A stretch of 64,000 nucleotides of DNA from the NCBI RefSeq assembly GCF_019890615.1, contig NZ_JAINVZ010000001.1, forward strand, positions 186,001 through 250,000. The letters run 5' to 3'. Shown one piece after another: positions 26,693 to 36,677 of the stretch. Made by a program: the position numbers and the translations under genes. Position 1 is the stretch's first letter, and every line of letters begins with the position of its first letter. Source of the DNA: Streptantibioticus parmotrematis. GTDB taxonomy: Bacteria > Actinomycetota > Actinomycetes > Streptomycetales > Streptomycetaceae. The notes below the pieces were generated by a model. It searched no databases and was not told where the DNA came from. It saw only the letters and a list, made by a program, of their open reading frames with translations.

Positions 26693-26968
26693 TCACGCCC
26701 CGCCGTCGCCCTCCGCCTCGCGTTCGCTCTCCTCCCGGCGGGCCCGCAGGATCGCCGCCTGCCACATCATGAGCGTCTGCTCGGGCGTGGCGCCCGCGTC
26801 GGCCGCCCACTCGGTGAGCGCCTCCGCGGTACGGGCCGCCAGCCGCACCGCGAGCTTGCGCAGCTGCAACGCGTCCATGTCGGTGACGAGCGACGCCATG
26901 CCGTCGGCGTCGGAGCGCAGGGCGCAGGCGATCGCCGCGTCGGCGGTGCGGTCCAGGTCGTTGGCCAT
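26693..26968 (-). CDS. Small helical protein of unknown function
   Basis: The 91-residue protein (MANDLDRTADAAIACALRS...) is predicted to be mostly helical with charged ends and no membrane segment. It contains ALTEWAADAGATPEQTLMMWQAAIL. I do not recognise a family. Codon use matches neighbouring genes. It converges on the DMT gene with 34 bases between stops. Confidence 0.6.
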   Translation of the reverse strand: MANDLDRTADAAIACALRSDADGMASLVTDMDALQLRKLAVRLAARTAEALTEWAADAGATPEQTLMMWQAAILRARREESEREAEGDGGA

Positions 26969-27069
26969 GTCCTCATGGTGCCCCGGAGGGACCGGTACGA
27001 CGCGCGACGCTCCGGCACGCCGGGTATAGCGTGCCGGTCGGCGACCGCACCGGCGACGTGAGGAGACCC

Positions 27070-27630
27070 GTGGGCGAGAACAAACGGCTGATGCTGGCCG
27101 GTGAGTGGTACCTGCCGGACGACCCCGAACTCGCCGCGGACACCACGCACAGGATCGAGCTGTGCGCCGCGTACAACGCCCCGGCACCGCCGGACGCGGA
27201 CCGGCGGCGGGAGATCCTGGAGCGGCTGCTCGGCTCGGTCGGGGAGGGGGTGCGCATCCGCCCGCCGTTCCACTGCGACTTCGGCTACAACATCCGGATC
27301 GGCCCGCGCACCTTCGTCAACGTGGGCGCGGTCCTCCTCGACACCGGGCCCGTCACGATCGGCGCCGACGTCCAGATCGGTCCCAACGTCCAGCTGCTCA
27401 CCGCCACCCACGAACTCGGCGCCGCGCGCCGCAGGGCCGGATGGGAGAAAGCCGTGCCGGTCACCATCGGTGACAACGTCTGGCTCGGCGGCGGGGTCAT
27501 CGTCTGCCCCGGGGTGACGATCGGCGCGGACACCGTGGTCGGCGCCGGATCGGTGGTCGTGCGCGACCTGCCCGCGGGCGTACTGGCGGTCGGCAGTCCG
27601 GCCAGGGTCGTGCGCCGTCTGGAACCGTAG
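27070..27630 (+). CDS. Maltose/galactoside O-acetyltransferase-like enzyme
   Basis: The 186-residue protein is a left-handed beta-helix acyltransferase. It has the N-terminal maltose acetyltransferase helix (NKRLMLAGEWYLPDDPEL) and hexapeptide repeats such as IGPRTFVNVGAVLLDTGP, VTIGADVQIGPNVQ and VTIGDNVWLGGGVIV. LLTATHEL contains the conserved catalytic His. It transfers acetyl from acetyl-CoA to a sugar hydroxyl. GTG 27070 has GAGGAG 5 bases upstream. It is monocistronic by appearance. Confidence 0.9.
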   Translation: MGENKRLMLAGEWYLPDDPELAADTTHRIELCAAYNAPAPPDADRRREILERLLGSVGEGVRIRPPFHCDFGYNIRIGPRTFVNVGAVLLDTGPVTIGADVQIGPNVQLLTATHELGAARRRAGWEKAVPVTIGDNVWLGGGVIVCPGVTIGADTVVGAGSVVVRDLPAGVLAVGSPARVVRRLEP

Positions 27631-27719
27631 ACACGCGTACGCCGGATCACACCGGGCCACCGCGCGCCACGGGCTCATCGGGCACCGGCCCGGCGGTCAC
27701 CGCGTGTACGCCGCCGCCC

Positions 27720-28163
27720 TCACCAGGCGTAGACGCGGGCCATGATCTCATCGCGGGCCGCCTGGTCCGGACCGGGGTGGGTCACCATGAACGCCAGACC
27801 GTTGGGGTCGCGCCCCTCGACCAGCGTCAGACCCGAGGCCGTCGTCGTGGCGACGTGCGCGGAGCGCTCCTTGAGCAGCTTCTCGCAGCGCTCCAGGTCC
27901 CGCTGGTCGACCGCGGTCCAGATGGCGTACTGCGTCCCCACGCTGCCGAACGGATGCTCGCCGCGCGCCCCGATCGCCCGCAGGTAGACCTGGTCGCCGT
28001 CCGCGTTCGTCAGCAGCGCCGCCGAGGTGGAACGGGTGGCCAGGTCCATCAGCAGCAGGTCACGGTAGAACGCGGTGGACTCCTCCAGGTCGTGCACGAA
28101 GATCACGATCGAGGTGAGCCGCGGCGAGCCGCCCGCCCGGGGCGGTGTCGCATCTGACGTCAT
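27720..28163 (-). CDS. Glyoxalase/bleomycin-resistance-fold (VOC) protein
   Basis: The 147-residue protein has the vicinal oxygen chelate fold: IVIFVHDLEESTAFYRDLLLMDL, then YAIWTAVDQRDLERCEKLL and LVEGRDPNGLAFMVTHPG. The reaction is unknown, as these proteins act on many small molecules or sequester them. ATG 28163 is preceded by AAGGGG at 9 bases. The roughly 300 bases between it and the divergent beta-phosphoglucomutase gene (28164-28464) are GC-rich and contain no supported gene. Confidence 0.82.
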   Translation of the reverse strand: MTSDATPPRAGGSPRLTSIVIFVHDLEESTAFYRDLLLMDLATRSTSAALLTNADGDQVYLRAIGARGEHPFGSVGTQYAIWTAVDQRDLERCEKLLKERSAHVATTTASGLTLVEGRDPNGLAFMVTHPGPDQAARDEIMARVYAW

Positions 28164-28464
28164 CCTGGGATACCCCTTTCCCGCCTCGGCCCGATCCGGC
28201 GCCACAGGCCTCGCCCGCCACGGGTGGCTCACGCGGTCACGCGGGCCGCGTCCGCACGGGAGGCCGCCCCTCACGCTACAGCGCGGCACGCCCGCACGCC
28301 GGGGGCGCGGCCCGGACCCGCCACCGCCCCCGCGACGCCACCCGGAGCCCGCCCGCACCGCGGCCCGCCCGCCGTTGCGCCGAACGGGTGGCATCGCCGA
28401 CCCGCCCCCGTGGCGCGCCGGGACGGCAGGCATGGGGCGCGGGCCGCGCGGGGAGACGCAGCGC

Positions 28465-29208
28465 ATGACGACCATCGGCCTGCCGAACGACATCCGTGCC
28501 TGTCTGTTCGACCTCGACGGGGTGCTGACCAAGACCGCCGTCGTCCACGCCGCCGCCTGGAAGTCGATGTTCGACGACTTCCTGCGCTCACGCGACGGCG
28601 CCGGCTTCACCCCCTTCGACCCGGTGGCCGACTACGACGAGTACGTGGACGGCCGCCCACGCGCCGACGGGGTGCGTGCCTTCCTCGCCTCCCGGGACAT
28701 CGAACTGCCCGAGGGCGCGGACGACGACCCGCCGGACCGCGAGACGGTGCACGGCCTGGGCAACCGCAAGAACGAACTGCTGCTGCGCAAGATCCGCGAG
28801 GACGGCGTCGAGGCGTATCCCGGCTCCGTGCGCTACCTGGCCGCCGCCCGCGAGGCGGGGATGCGCACCGCCGTGGTGTCCTCCAGCGCCAACTGCAAGG
28901 ACGTGCTCGCCTCGGTCGGCCTGCTGGACGAGTTCGACGTGCGCATCGACGGGATCGTCGCCCAGGAGCGCGCCCTGCCGGGCAAGCCGCACCCCGACAC
29001 CTTCCTGGCCGCCGCCCACGACCTGGGTGTCGACCCCGCGGCCGCCGCCGTCTACGAGGACGCCCTGGCCGGCATGGACGCGGGGCGATCCGGCCACTTC
29101 GGCTACGTCGTCGGCGTCGACCGGGTCGGCCAGGCCACCGCGTTGCGCGAGCACGGCGCGGACACCGTGGTGCAGGACCTGTCCCAGCTGCTGGGGGAGG
29201 GCTCGTGA
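28465..29208 (+). CDS. Beta-phosphoglucomutase-type HAD hydrolase
   Basis: The 247-residue protein is a HAD enzyme with ACLFDLDGVLTK (Asp 16 nucleophile and Asp 18 acid/base), the beta-PGM cap, VVSSSANCKDVL and the metal-binding VYEDALAGMDAG. It interconverts beta-glucose 1-phosphate and glucose 6-phosphate. Its stop overlaps the GTG start of the GH65 phosphorylase gene (GTGA at 29205), so the mutase should process the phosphorylase product directly. ATG 28465 is preceded by GGGGAG. Confidence 0.9.
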   Translation: MTTIGLPNDIRACLFDLDGVLTKTAVVHAAAWKSMFDDFLRSRDGAGFTPFDPVADYDEYVDGRPRADGVRAFLASRDIELPEGADDDPPDRETVHGLGNRKNELLLRKIREDGVEAYPGSVRYLAAAREAGMRTAVVSSSANCKDVLASVGLLDEFDVRIDGIVAQERALPGKPHPDTFLAAAHDLGVDPAAAAVYEDALAGMDAGRSGHFGYVVGVDRVGQATALREHGADTVVQDLSQLLGEGS

Positions 29209-31550
29209 TCAGCCATCCGTCGTTCCAGGTGGACCCCTGGTCAGTGCGGCAGACCGGCCTCAACCTCGAGGTGCTGCCGCAGAGCGAGTCGGTCTTCGCC
29301 CTGTCCAACGGCCACATCGGCTGGCGGGGCAACCTCGACGAGGGCGAGCCGCACGGCCTGCCCGGCAGCTACCTCAACGGCGTGCACGAACTGCGCCCGC
29401 TGCCGTACGCGGAGGCCGGGTACGGCTACCCGGAGTCCGGCCAGACCGTCATCAACGTCACCAACGGAAAGATCATCCGGCTGCTGGTGGACGACGAGCC
29501 GTTCGACCTGCGCTACGGGCGGCTGCGCTCCCAGACCCGCGAACTCGACCTGCGCACCGGGCTGCTGCACCGCACCGTCGAGTGGACCTCCCCGGCCGGC
29601 AGCACCGTGCGGGTGCGCTCCACCCGCATGGTCTCGCTGTCCCAGCGGGCCGTCGCCGGGGTGCGCTACGAGGTCGAGCCGCTGGACACCGAGGTGCGCC
29701 TGGTGATCCAGTCCGAGCTGGTCGCCAACGAGCAGCTGCCGAAGGCCACCGAGGACCCGCGGGTGTCGGCCGCGCTGGAATCCCCCCTGGTGCCGGAGGA
29801 CCACTTCGCGCACGGCGAGCGGCTGCGCCTGGTGCACCGCACCCAGTCCAGCGGACTGCGGGTCGCGGCGGCCGCCGACCACGTGGTGGACGGCCCCGAA
29901 GGCACCCGCACCTCCAGCGAGAGCGGCGACAACGTCAGCCGCATGACGGTCACTTCGCGACTGTCGCCCGGCGAGACGCTTCGCCTGGACAAGCTCGTCG
30001 CCTACGGCTGGTCCGCCGTGCGCTCCCTGCCCGCGGTGGTCGACCAGGTCGACGCGGCCCTCGCCGGGGCCTCCAGCACCGGGTGGCAGGGGCTGGTGGA
30101 CGAACAGCGCGCCTGCCTCGACGAGTTCTGGGGCTGCTCGGACGTCGAGATCGACGGCGACGCGGAGATCCAGCAGGCGGTGCGCTTCGCCCTCTTCCAC
30201 GTGCTCCAGGCCGGTGCCCGTGCCGAGCAGCGGGCGATCCCCTCCAAGGGCCTGACCGGCTCCGGCTACGACGGGCACTCCTTCTGGGACACCGAGAGCT
30301 TCGTGCTGCCGCTGCTGACCTACACCGCTCCGGGCTCGGTGGCCGAGGCGCTGCGCTGGCGCCAGTCGACGCTGCCCGCCGCACGCGACCGGGCCCGCCA
30401 ACTCGGCCTGCGCGGGGCGACGTTCCCCTGGCGGACCATCGACGGCTCGGAGTGTTCCGCCTACTGGCCCGCCGGCACGGCGGCGTTCCACGTGAACGCG
30501 GACATCGCCGAGGCGGTCGTGCGCTACGTCTCCGTCACCGGTGACACCGCCTTCGAACGGGAGACCGGGCTCGAACTGCTCGTGGAGACCGCCCGGTTGT
30601 GGCACTCCCTGGGCCACCACGATCCGCACGGACGCTTCCACATCGACGGCGTCACCGGCCCCGACGAGTACAGCGCGGTCGGCTACGACAACACGTACAC
30701 CAACTTGATGGCCCAGGCGAACCTGCGGGCCGCCGCCGACGTGGTGGAGCGCAACCCCGAACGCGCCGCGGACTTCGAGGTGGGGGAGGAGGAGACCGCC
30801 GCGTGGCGGGACGCCGCCGAGGCGATGACCGTCCCGTACAACGAGGACCTGGGCGTGCACGAGCAGTCGGCGGGCTTCACCCGGCGCCAGCCCTGGGACT
30901 TCGCGGACACCCGGCCCGACCAGTACCCGCTGATGCTGCACTTCCCCTACTTCGACCTGTACCGCAAGCAGGTCATCAAGCAGGCGGACCTGGTGCTGGC
31001 GATGTTCACGCGGGGCGACGCCTTCACCGACGAGGAGAAGGCCCGCAACTTCGACTACTACGAGCCGCTGACGGTGCGTGACTCCTCGCTGTCCGCCTGC
31101 TGCCAGGCGGTGATGGCCGCGGAGGTGGGACATCTGCGCCTCGCCTACGACTACGTGGGCGAGGCGGCGTTGATGGACCTGGACGACCTGGAACGCAACA
31201 CCCGTGACGGCCTGCACATCGCCTCGCTGGCCGGTACCTGGCTCGCGCTGGTCGCGGGCTTCGGCGGCATGCGGCACGGCGACGGCCAGGTCTCGTTCCG
31301 TCCCCGGCTCCCGGAGATGATCGGGCGTCTCGCCTTCAGCGTGCAGGTGCGCGGGGCACGGCTGCGGGTGGAGATCGACGGCTCCGAGGTCACGTACACT
31401 CTCGTCGCGGGCGATCCACTGGAAATCGGCCACTGCGGCGAGAAGTTGACGGTAGTGGCCGGTGAACCGCAATCCCGTCCGGTTCCCCAGGTGCCGGCGC
31501 GACCGGAACCCGGGCAACCGCCCGGCCGACGCCCCGAGCGCCGGCAATGA
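29205..31550 (+). CDS. GH65 inverting alpha-glucoside phosphorylase (maltose/trehalose/kojibiose type)
   Basis: The 781-residue enzyme is a full-length GH65 protein. The N-terminal beta-sandwich (about 1-270) is joined to an (alpha/alpha)6 barrel containing GYDGHSFWDTESF and the catalytic acid in VTGPDEY, Glu 488, close to the numbering of the maltose phosphorylase acid. QVIKQADLVLAMF and the C-terminal sheet complete the family layout. It splits a disaccharide with phosphate into glucose and beta-glucose 1-phosphate. Coupling to the mutase is typical of such pathways. The exact disaccharide cannot be told from the motifs. The last about 30 residues are Pro/Arg-rich and probably disordered. 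Confidence 0.92.
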   Translation: MISHPSFQVDPWSVRQTGLNLEVLPQSESVFALSNGHIGWRGNLDEGEPHGLPGSYLNGVHELRPLPYAEAGYGYPESGQTVINVTNGKIIRLLVDDEPFDLRYGRLRSQTRELDLRTGLLHRTVEWTSPAGSTVRVRSTRMVSLSQRAVAGVRYEVEPLDTEVRLVIQSELVANEQLPKATEDPRVSAALESPLVPEDHFAHGERLRLVHRTQSSGLRVAAAADHVVDGPEGTRTSSESGDNVSRMTVTSRLSPGETLRLDKLVAYGWSAVRSLPAVVDQVDAALAGASSTGWQGLVDEQRACLDEFWGCSDVEIDGDAEIQQAVRFALFHVLQAGARAEQRAIPSKGLTGSGYDGHSFWDTESFVLPLLTYTAPGSVAEALRWRQSTLPAARDRARQLGLRGATFPWRTIDGSECSAYWPAGTAAFHVNADIAEAVVRYVSVTGDTAFERETGLELLVETARLWHSLGHHDPHGRFHIDGVTGPDEYSAVGYDNTYTNLMAQANLRAAADVVERNPERAADFEVGEEETAAWRDAAEAMTVPYNEDLGVHEQSAGFTRRQPWDFADTRPDQYPLMLHFPYFDLYRKQVIKQADLVLAMFTRGDAFTDEEKARNFDYYEPLTVRDSSLSACCQAVMAAEVGHLRLAYDYVGEAALMDLDDLERNTRDGLHIASLAGTWLALVAGFGGMRHGDGQVSFRPRLPEMIGRLAFSVQVRGARLRVEIDGSEVTYTLVAGDPLEIGHCGEKLTVVAGEPQSRPVPQVPARPEPGQPPGRRPERRQ

Positions 31551-32086
31551 TCGCCCGGCATAAGCGCTTTTCACGTTCCCTCGGCATTTCGCTCCGTCAA
31601 ACCCCGTGTGACGCAGGCGTGTTCGTCACGCTCAGCCGTCGCCGGAGCGCAATGCGTTCACTTCCCGGGAGTTATCCATGAGCCGCCCAGGAATTCCCAG
31701 TGCGGTGCGAGTCGAGACAAAGGGTGTCTCCCCTCCTTCCGGTGTGTGACCTCGCCGAACCGTTCCGTGGTCTCGCAACCGCGGAACCCGAAAGCACGTC
31801 ATTGTTGTCGTGTCAGCCCCGAGACCCGGCCGGCTCCGGTCGTGTGCCCGTCAGCGACCATTACGGTCAACAGTGCCAAATGGATCGTTATGGCGTCGCA
31901 CCGCCCGACGGCGTTTACTCGCCGTGTGCCCGGCAGCACCCCAGAGACACCAAAGAAGAGAAAAACGCGGTCACTTGCGCACACCGCGAACCTCTCGCCC
32001 CTCTTCTTCGTATGTGCCATTGACACCCCCACTACCGGTGGTTCTCGGCGACGACACACACAAGGAAACGTGGAGACAAGCACCTG
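31551..32086. other. Intergenic region before the RiPP locus
   Basis: About 535 bases have no supported gene and are less GC-rich than the surroundings. A rightward open frame from 31608 is Cys- and Ser-rich without domains or codon bias. A TTGACA hexamer at 32020-32025 could be a -35 region about 60 bases upstream of the first gene, but no good -10 follows. The region may hold the promoter or leader of the RiPP genes. Confidence 0.45.
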
Positions 32087-32485
32087 ATGGCAACCACTGG
32101 CTACTCATCCCCCACCGACGCCCCCGACCGGCACGGACCGATACCCACCATGGTCTACGTCTGCGAGCCGGACGCCGTGACGGCCGGGCGGCGGGCGGAG
32201 ATCTGCCGGACCCATGCGGCGCACCGCACCTGGTGGGTGGTGGACACCGTCATCGAGGAGCAGGCCGGTGTGCCCCTGGAGGAACGCCCCGGCTGGCAGC
32301 GGGTGCGGACCGCACTCGCGCGGGGGGCGGTCGGCATCGTCATCACCTGGGACCCGGCCACCGTCGCCGCCGGTCTCGAGGACTTCCAGGCGCTCCAGGC
32401 GTCGTTCCGGTCGCACGGCGCCGTCCTGGTGGCCGCGACCGGTACCCCCGACGCACCCCCACCGAGGCACGACACCCAGGCCTGA
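32087..32485 (+). CDS. Small resolvase-like protein lacking the catalytic Ser motif
   Basis: The 132-residue protein resembles the N-terminal domain of serine recombinases in outline: YVCEPDAVTAGRRAEICRTHAA, WWVVDTVIEEQAG, ERPGWQRVRTALARGAVGIVITWDP and a terminal SFRSHGAVLVAATG. The catalytic YxRxS start motif is missing (VYVCEP), and there is no DNA-binding domain, so recombination is unlikely. It lies 81 bases before the RiPP precursor and may be a regulator or accessory factor. ATG 32087 has GTGGAG about 11 bases upstream; ATG 32150 is an alternative. Confidence 0.6.
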   Translation: MATTGYSSPTDAPDRHGPIPTMVYVCEPDAVTAGRRAEICRTHAAHRTWWVVDTVIEEQAGVPLEERPGWQRVRTALARGAVGIVITWDPATVAAGLEDFQALQASFRSHGAVLVAATGTPDAPPPRHDTQA

Positions 32486-32566
32486 CGCACCACCGAGCAC
32501 GTCCGTATCCTCCGGAGCCCCGCGTTCCCCACGGCGCGGGTTCCGCCGACAGCATTGGGACTAGCC

Positions 32567-32752
32567 ATGCCGTTCGCACTCACCTACGCTCGCAGCCCCA
32601 TACCCGAGCCGGTCACCTCCTATGCCTATGATCCGGATCAGCAGTTGAACGTCCTCGCGGACGGCAGCCCCGCGGTGCTCGACGTCGCCATGCTGCTGGC
32701 CGCGGGATCCACCACCTCGACCGCCGGGTCCAAGACGCACTTCGACGACTGA
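32567..32752 (+). CDS. ATP-grasp-modified RiPP precursor peptide (graspetide-type)
   Basis: This 61-residue peptide has a leader starting MPFALTYARSPIPEP and containing YDPDQQLNVLADGSP, which fits the leader style of ATP-grasp target peptides in Streptomyces. The C-terminal core is GSTTSTAGSKTHFDD, rich in Thr/Ser/Lys acceptors and ending in two Asp, as needed for ester or amide side-chain links. The ligase gene begins 17 bases downstream. ATG 32567 follows GGGA at 6 bases. Assignment rests on position plus composition; the product is unknown. Confidence 0.8.
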   Translation: MPFALTYARSPIPEPVTSYAYDPDQQLNVLADGSPAVLDVAMLLAAGSTTSTAGSKTHFDD

Positions 32753-32769
32753 GACGCACGCGACGACCG

Positions 32770-33723
32770 ATGACCGTACTGATCCTGACCTGCGCCGAGG
32801 ACGTGACGGCCGACATGGTCGTCCAGCGGCTCAACGCCGACGGCGTCCCCGTACTGCGGGTCGACCCGGCCGACTTCCCGCGCACCGTCGGCCTCGCGGC
32901 GGTCCACACGGCGGGCGGCCCGGCCGGGCGGATCACCACCGACCGCCGCACCACGGATCTGCGCGACATCCGCTCGATCTGGGTGCGGCGGCCCGGGCGG
33001 CCCGGCCTCGGCGCGGCGGACCAACCCGCCTGGACCGCGCTGGAGTCGGACCACGCCTGGTACGGCACGCTGCGGGCGCTGCCCGGGGTGCGGTGGATGA
33101 ACCACCCGGACGCGCACACCGCGTGCCGTTACAAGATGTGGCAGTTGTCGGTCGCCGAGTCGGTCGGGTTCACCGTGCCCGCCACGCTGCTGACCACTGA
33201 GCCGTCCGCCGCCGAGCGCTTCGCGGCGGACCACGGGCCGTTGGTGTGCAAGTCGGTCTCCGGCCGGGCGCCCGACGACCCGCCGCTGGCGCTGCCCACC
33301 ACGGCCGTGCCCGCCGACGCGGACTTCGCCGGTGTCGCCGGGTCGGCCACCTGCCTGCAACGCCGGGTGGACAAGCGGTACGACGTGCGGCTGACGGTCG
33401 TCGGCGACCGGATGTTCTGCGCCCGCACCGACGAGACGCCCGCCGGGCTGGACGACCTGGACTGGCGGTACGCCGACCCCGAGGCGGTCAGGTGGCGGGC
33501 CGGTGAGGTGCCGCCGGACATCGCGACGAAGGTCACCGCGTTCATGGACCGGGCCCGACTCGCCTACGGGGCCTTCGACTTCGCAGTGACCGGGGACGGC
33601 ACCTGGTCCTTCCTGGAGTGCAACGCCTCCGGGCAGTTCGGCTTCTTCGAACTCGTCGCCGGACTGCCCGTCTCGGAGGCGATCGCCGACTGGCTCGGCG
33701 CGCCGCGGGAGCGGGACCGTTGA
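32770..33723 (+). CDS. ATP-grasp ribosomal peptide maturase (SAV_5884-type)
   Basis: The 317-residue enzyme is an ATP-grasp ligase of the peptide-maturase type. Features include ILTCAEDVTADMVVQRLN at the N-terminus, the family segment VRWMNHPDAHTACRYKMWQL, LVCKSVSGR for nucleotide binding, QRRVDKRYDVRLTVVGD and the metal-binding FDFAVTGDGTWSFLECNASGQFGF. Such enzymes activate Asp/Glu side chains with ATP and join them to Ser, Thr or Lys of the precursor. It is adjacent to the precursor gene. No methyltransferase or transporter follows; the next gene is an unrelated reductase. Confidence 0.9.
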   Translation: MTVLILTCAEDVTADMVVQRLNADGVPVLRVDPADFPRTVGLAAVHTAGGPAGRITTDRRTTDLRDIRSIWVRRPGRPGLGAADQPAWTALESDHAWYGTLRALPGVRWMNHPDAHTACRYKMWQLSVAESVGFTVPATLLTTEPSAAERFAADHGPLVCKSVSGRAPDDPPLALPTTAVPADADFAGVAGSATCLQRRVDKRYDVRLTVVGDRMFCARTDETPAGLDDLDWRYADPEAVRWRAGEVPPDIATKVTAFMDRARLAYGAFDFAVTGDGTWSFLECNASGQFGFFELVAGLPVSEAIADWLGAPRERDR

Positions 33724-33781
33724 CGCGGGGGCTCCGGGCTGCCTAGCGTGACCCCGTTGTCTACTCGTCAGTAGGGTCGAT

Positions 33782-34990
33782 ATGGGGACCTCCCGTCCGT
33801 ACGACATCGTGCTGTTCGGCGCGACCGGCTTCACCGGCGGGCTGACCGCCGAGTACCTGGCCCGGCACGCCCCCGAAGGGTGCCGATGGGCGCTCGCCGG
33901 GCGCGATCCGGCCAAGCTGGAGCGGGTCAGGGAACGGCTGGCCGCCCTCGATCCGGCGTGCGCGTCGCTGCCGTTGCTGACCGCCGAAGTCGCGCAGGCC
34001 GACACGCTGCGCGACTTCGCCGCGCGGACCCGGGTGGTCATCTCCACGGTGGGCCCGTACCTGCGGTACGGCGAACCGCTGGTGGCAGCGTGCGCCGAAG
34101 TGGGCACCGACTACGTCGACCTCACCGGCGAGCCCGAGTTCGTGGACCTGATGTACCTGAAACACCACCGCGCGGCGGTGGCCAGCGGCGCCCGGATCGT
34201 GCACTCCTGCGGCTTCGACTCCCTTCCGTACGATCTGGGAGCATTGCTGACCGTACGTCAACTCCCTTCCGACGCACCCGTCTTCGTCGAGGGGTTCGTC
34301 AGGGCGGCCGGGACGGTGTCCGGCGGCACGGTCGCCTCCGCGCTGATGGCGGTCTCCCGGCCGCTGGCGATGGTCCGGGCCGCCCGTCACCGCCGCGCGG
34401 CCGAGCCCACCCCGGCCGGGCGCCGCAGCCGTGCGGTGCTGAGGGGGCCGCGCTGGTCGGCGGACGCCCGCGCCTGGACCCTCCCGATGCCCACGATCGA
34501 CCCCATGGTGGTGACCCGCTCGGCCACCGCGCTGGACGACTACGGGCCCGACTTCCGTTACGCGCACAACGCGGCGGTGAAATGGCTGCCGGTCGCCCTG
34601 GTGGGTGGGGTGGGTGTCGTGGCCGCGCTGGCCGCCGCCCAACTGCCCCCGGTGCGGCGGGCGTTGGAGCACACTCGCAAGCCCGGTGAGGGCCCGGACG
34701 AGCGCCGGCGTGCCAAGGGCTGGTTCACGGTGCGCTTCGCCGGGCGCAGTGGCAAGGAACGGGTGTGGACCGAGGTCTCCGGCGGCGACCCCGGTTACGG
34801 GGCGACATCGCTGATGCTGGCCGAGTCCGCGCTGTCCCTGGCCTTCGACGACCTCCCGGTCACCGCGGGCCAGCTCACCCCGGCCGCCGCGATGGGTACG
34901 GCGCTGATCGACCGGCTGACGGCGGCCGGAATGCGCTTCGCCGTCCTGCAGGCACCGCCCAGGTCGGCGCCCGGCCGCTGGAAGGGCTGA
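33782..34990 (+). CDS. Saccharopine dehydrogenase-like trans-acting enoyl reductase family protein
   Basis: The 402-residue protein starts YDIVLFGATGFTGGLTAEYLARH, the nucleotide-binding motif of the saccharopine dehydrogenase-like / trans-acting enoyl reductase family. ISTVGPYLRYGEPLV, DLTGEPEFV and HSCGFDSLPYDLGA are typical. In mycobacteria a related enzyme reduces phthiocerol lipid intermediates; here the substrate is unknown. One hydrophobic segment (about 272-290) may bind membrane. ATG 33782 is 58 bases after the ATP-grasp gene, but a separate promoter is likely as functions differ. Confidence 0.85.
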   Translation: MGTSRPYDIVLFGATGFTGGLTAEYLARHAPEGCRWALAGRDPAKLERVRERLAALDPACASLPLLTAEVAQADTLRDFAARTRVVISTVGPYLRYGEPLVAACAEVGTDYVDLTGEPEFVDLMYLKHHRAAVASGARIVHSCGFDSLPYDLGALLTVRQLPSDAPVFVEGFVRAAGTVSGGTVASALMAVSRPLAMVRAARHRRAAEPTPAGRRSRAVLRGPRWSADARAWTLPMPTIDPMVVTRSATALDDYGPDFRYAHNAAVKWLPVALVGGVGVVAALAAAQLPPVRRALEHTRKPGEGPDERRRAKGWFTVRFAGRSGKERVWTEVSGGDPGYGATSLMLAESALSLAFDDLPVTAGQLTPAAAMGTALIDRLTAAGMRFAVLQAPPRSAPGRWKG

Positions 34991-35036
34991 GCACCTGGAT
35001 GGATGAGCTGAGCACCCGGTCCGCCGCGCCCGGACC

Positions 35037-36566
<1,530 letters not shown>

Positions 36567-36677
36567 GACGGCCTCCACTGCGACGGTGCGGGAGTGGCGG
36601 GAGTGTCCGGCGCGACGGCGTGCGCGGCGCCTTTCCGCCAGCGTACGTCCACCCGGGTGAGGCCGCCGTCCGCCGGT

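Noticed and set aside
31608..32087. 159-residue open frame before the RiPP genes
   Set aside because: Cys- and Ser-rich, no codon bias, no ribosome site and no domain.
32087..32485. Resolvase-like protein as sign of a mobile element
   Set aside because: It lacks the catalytic Ser region and DNA-binding domain, and there are no terminal repeats or attachment sites nearby.
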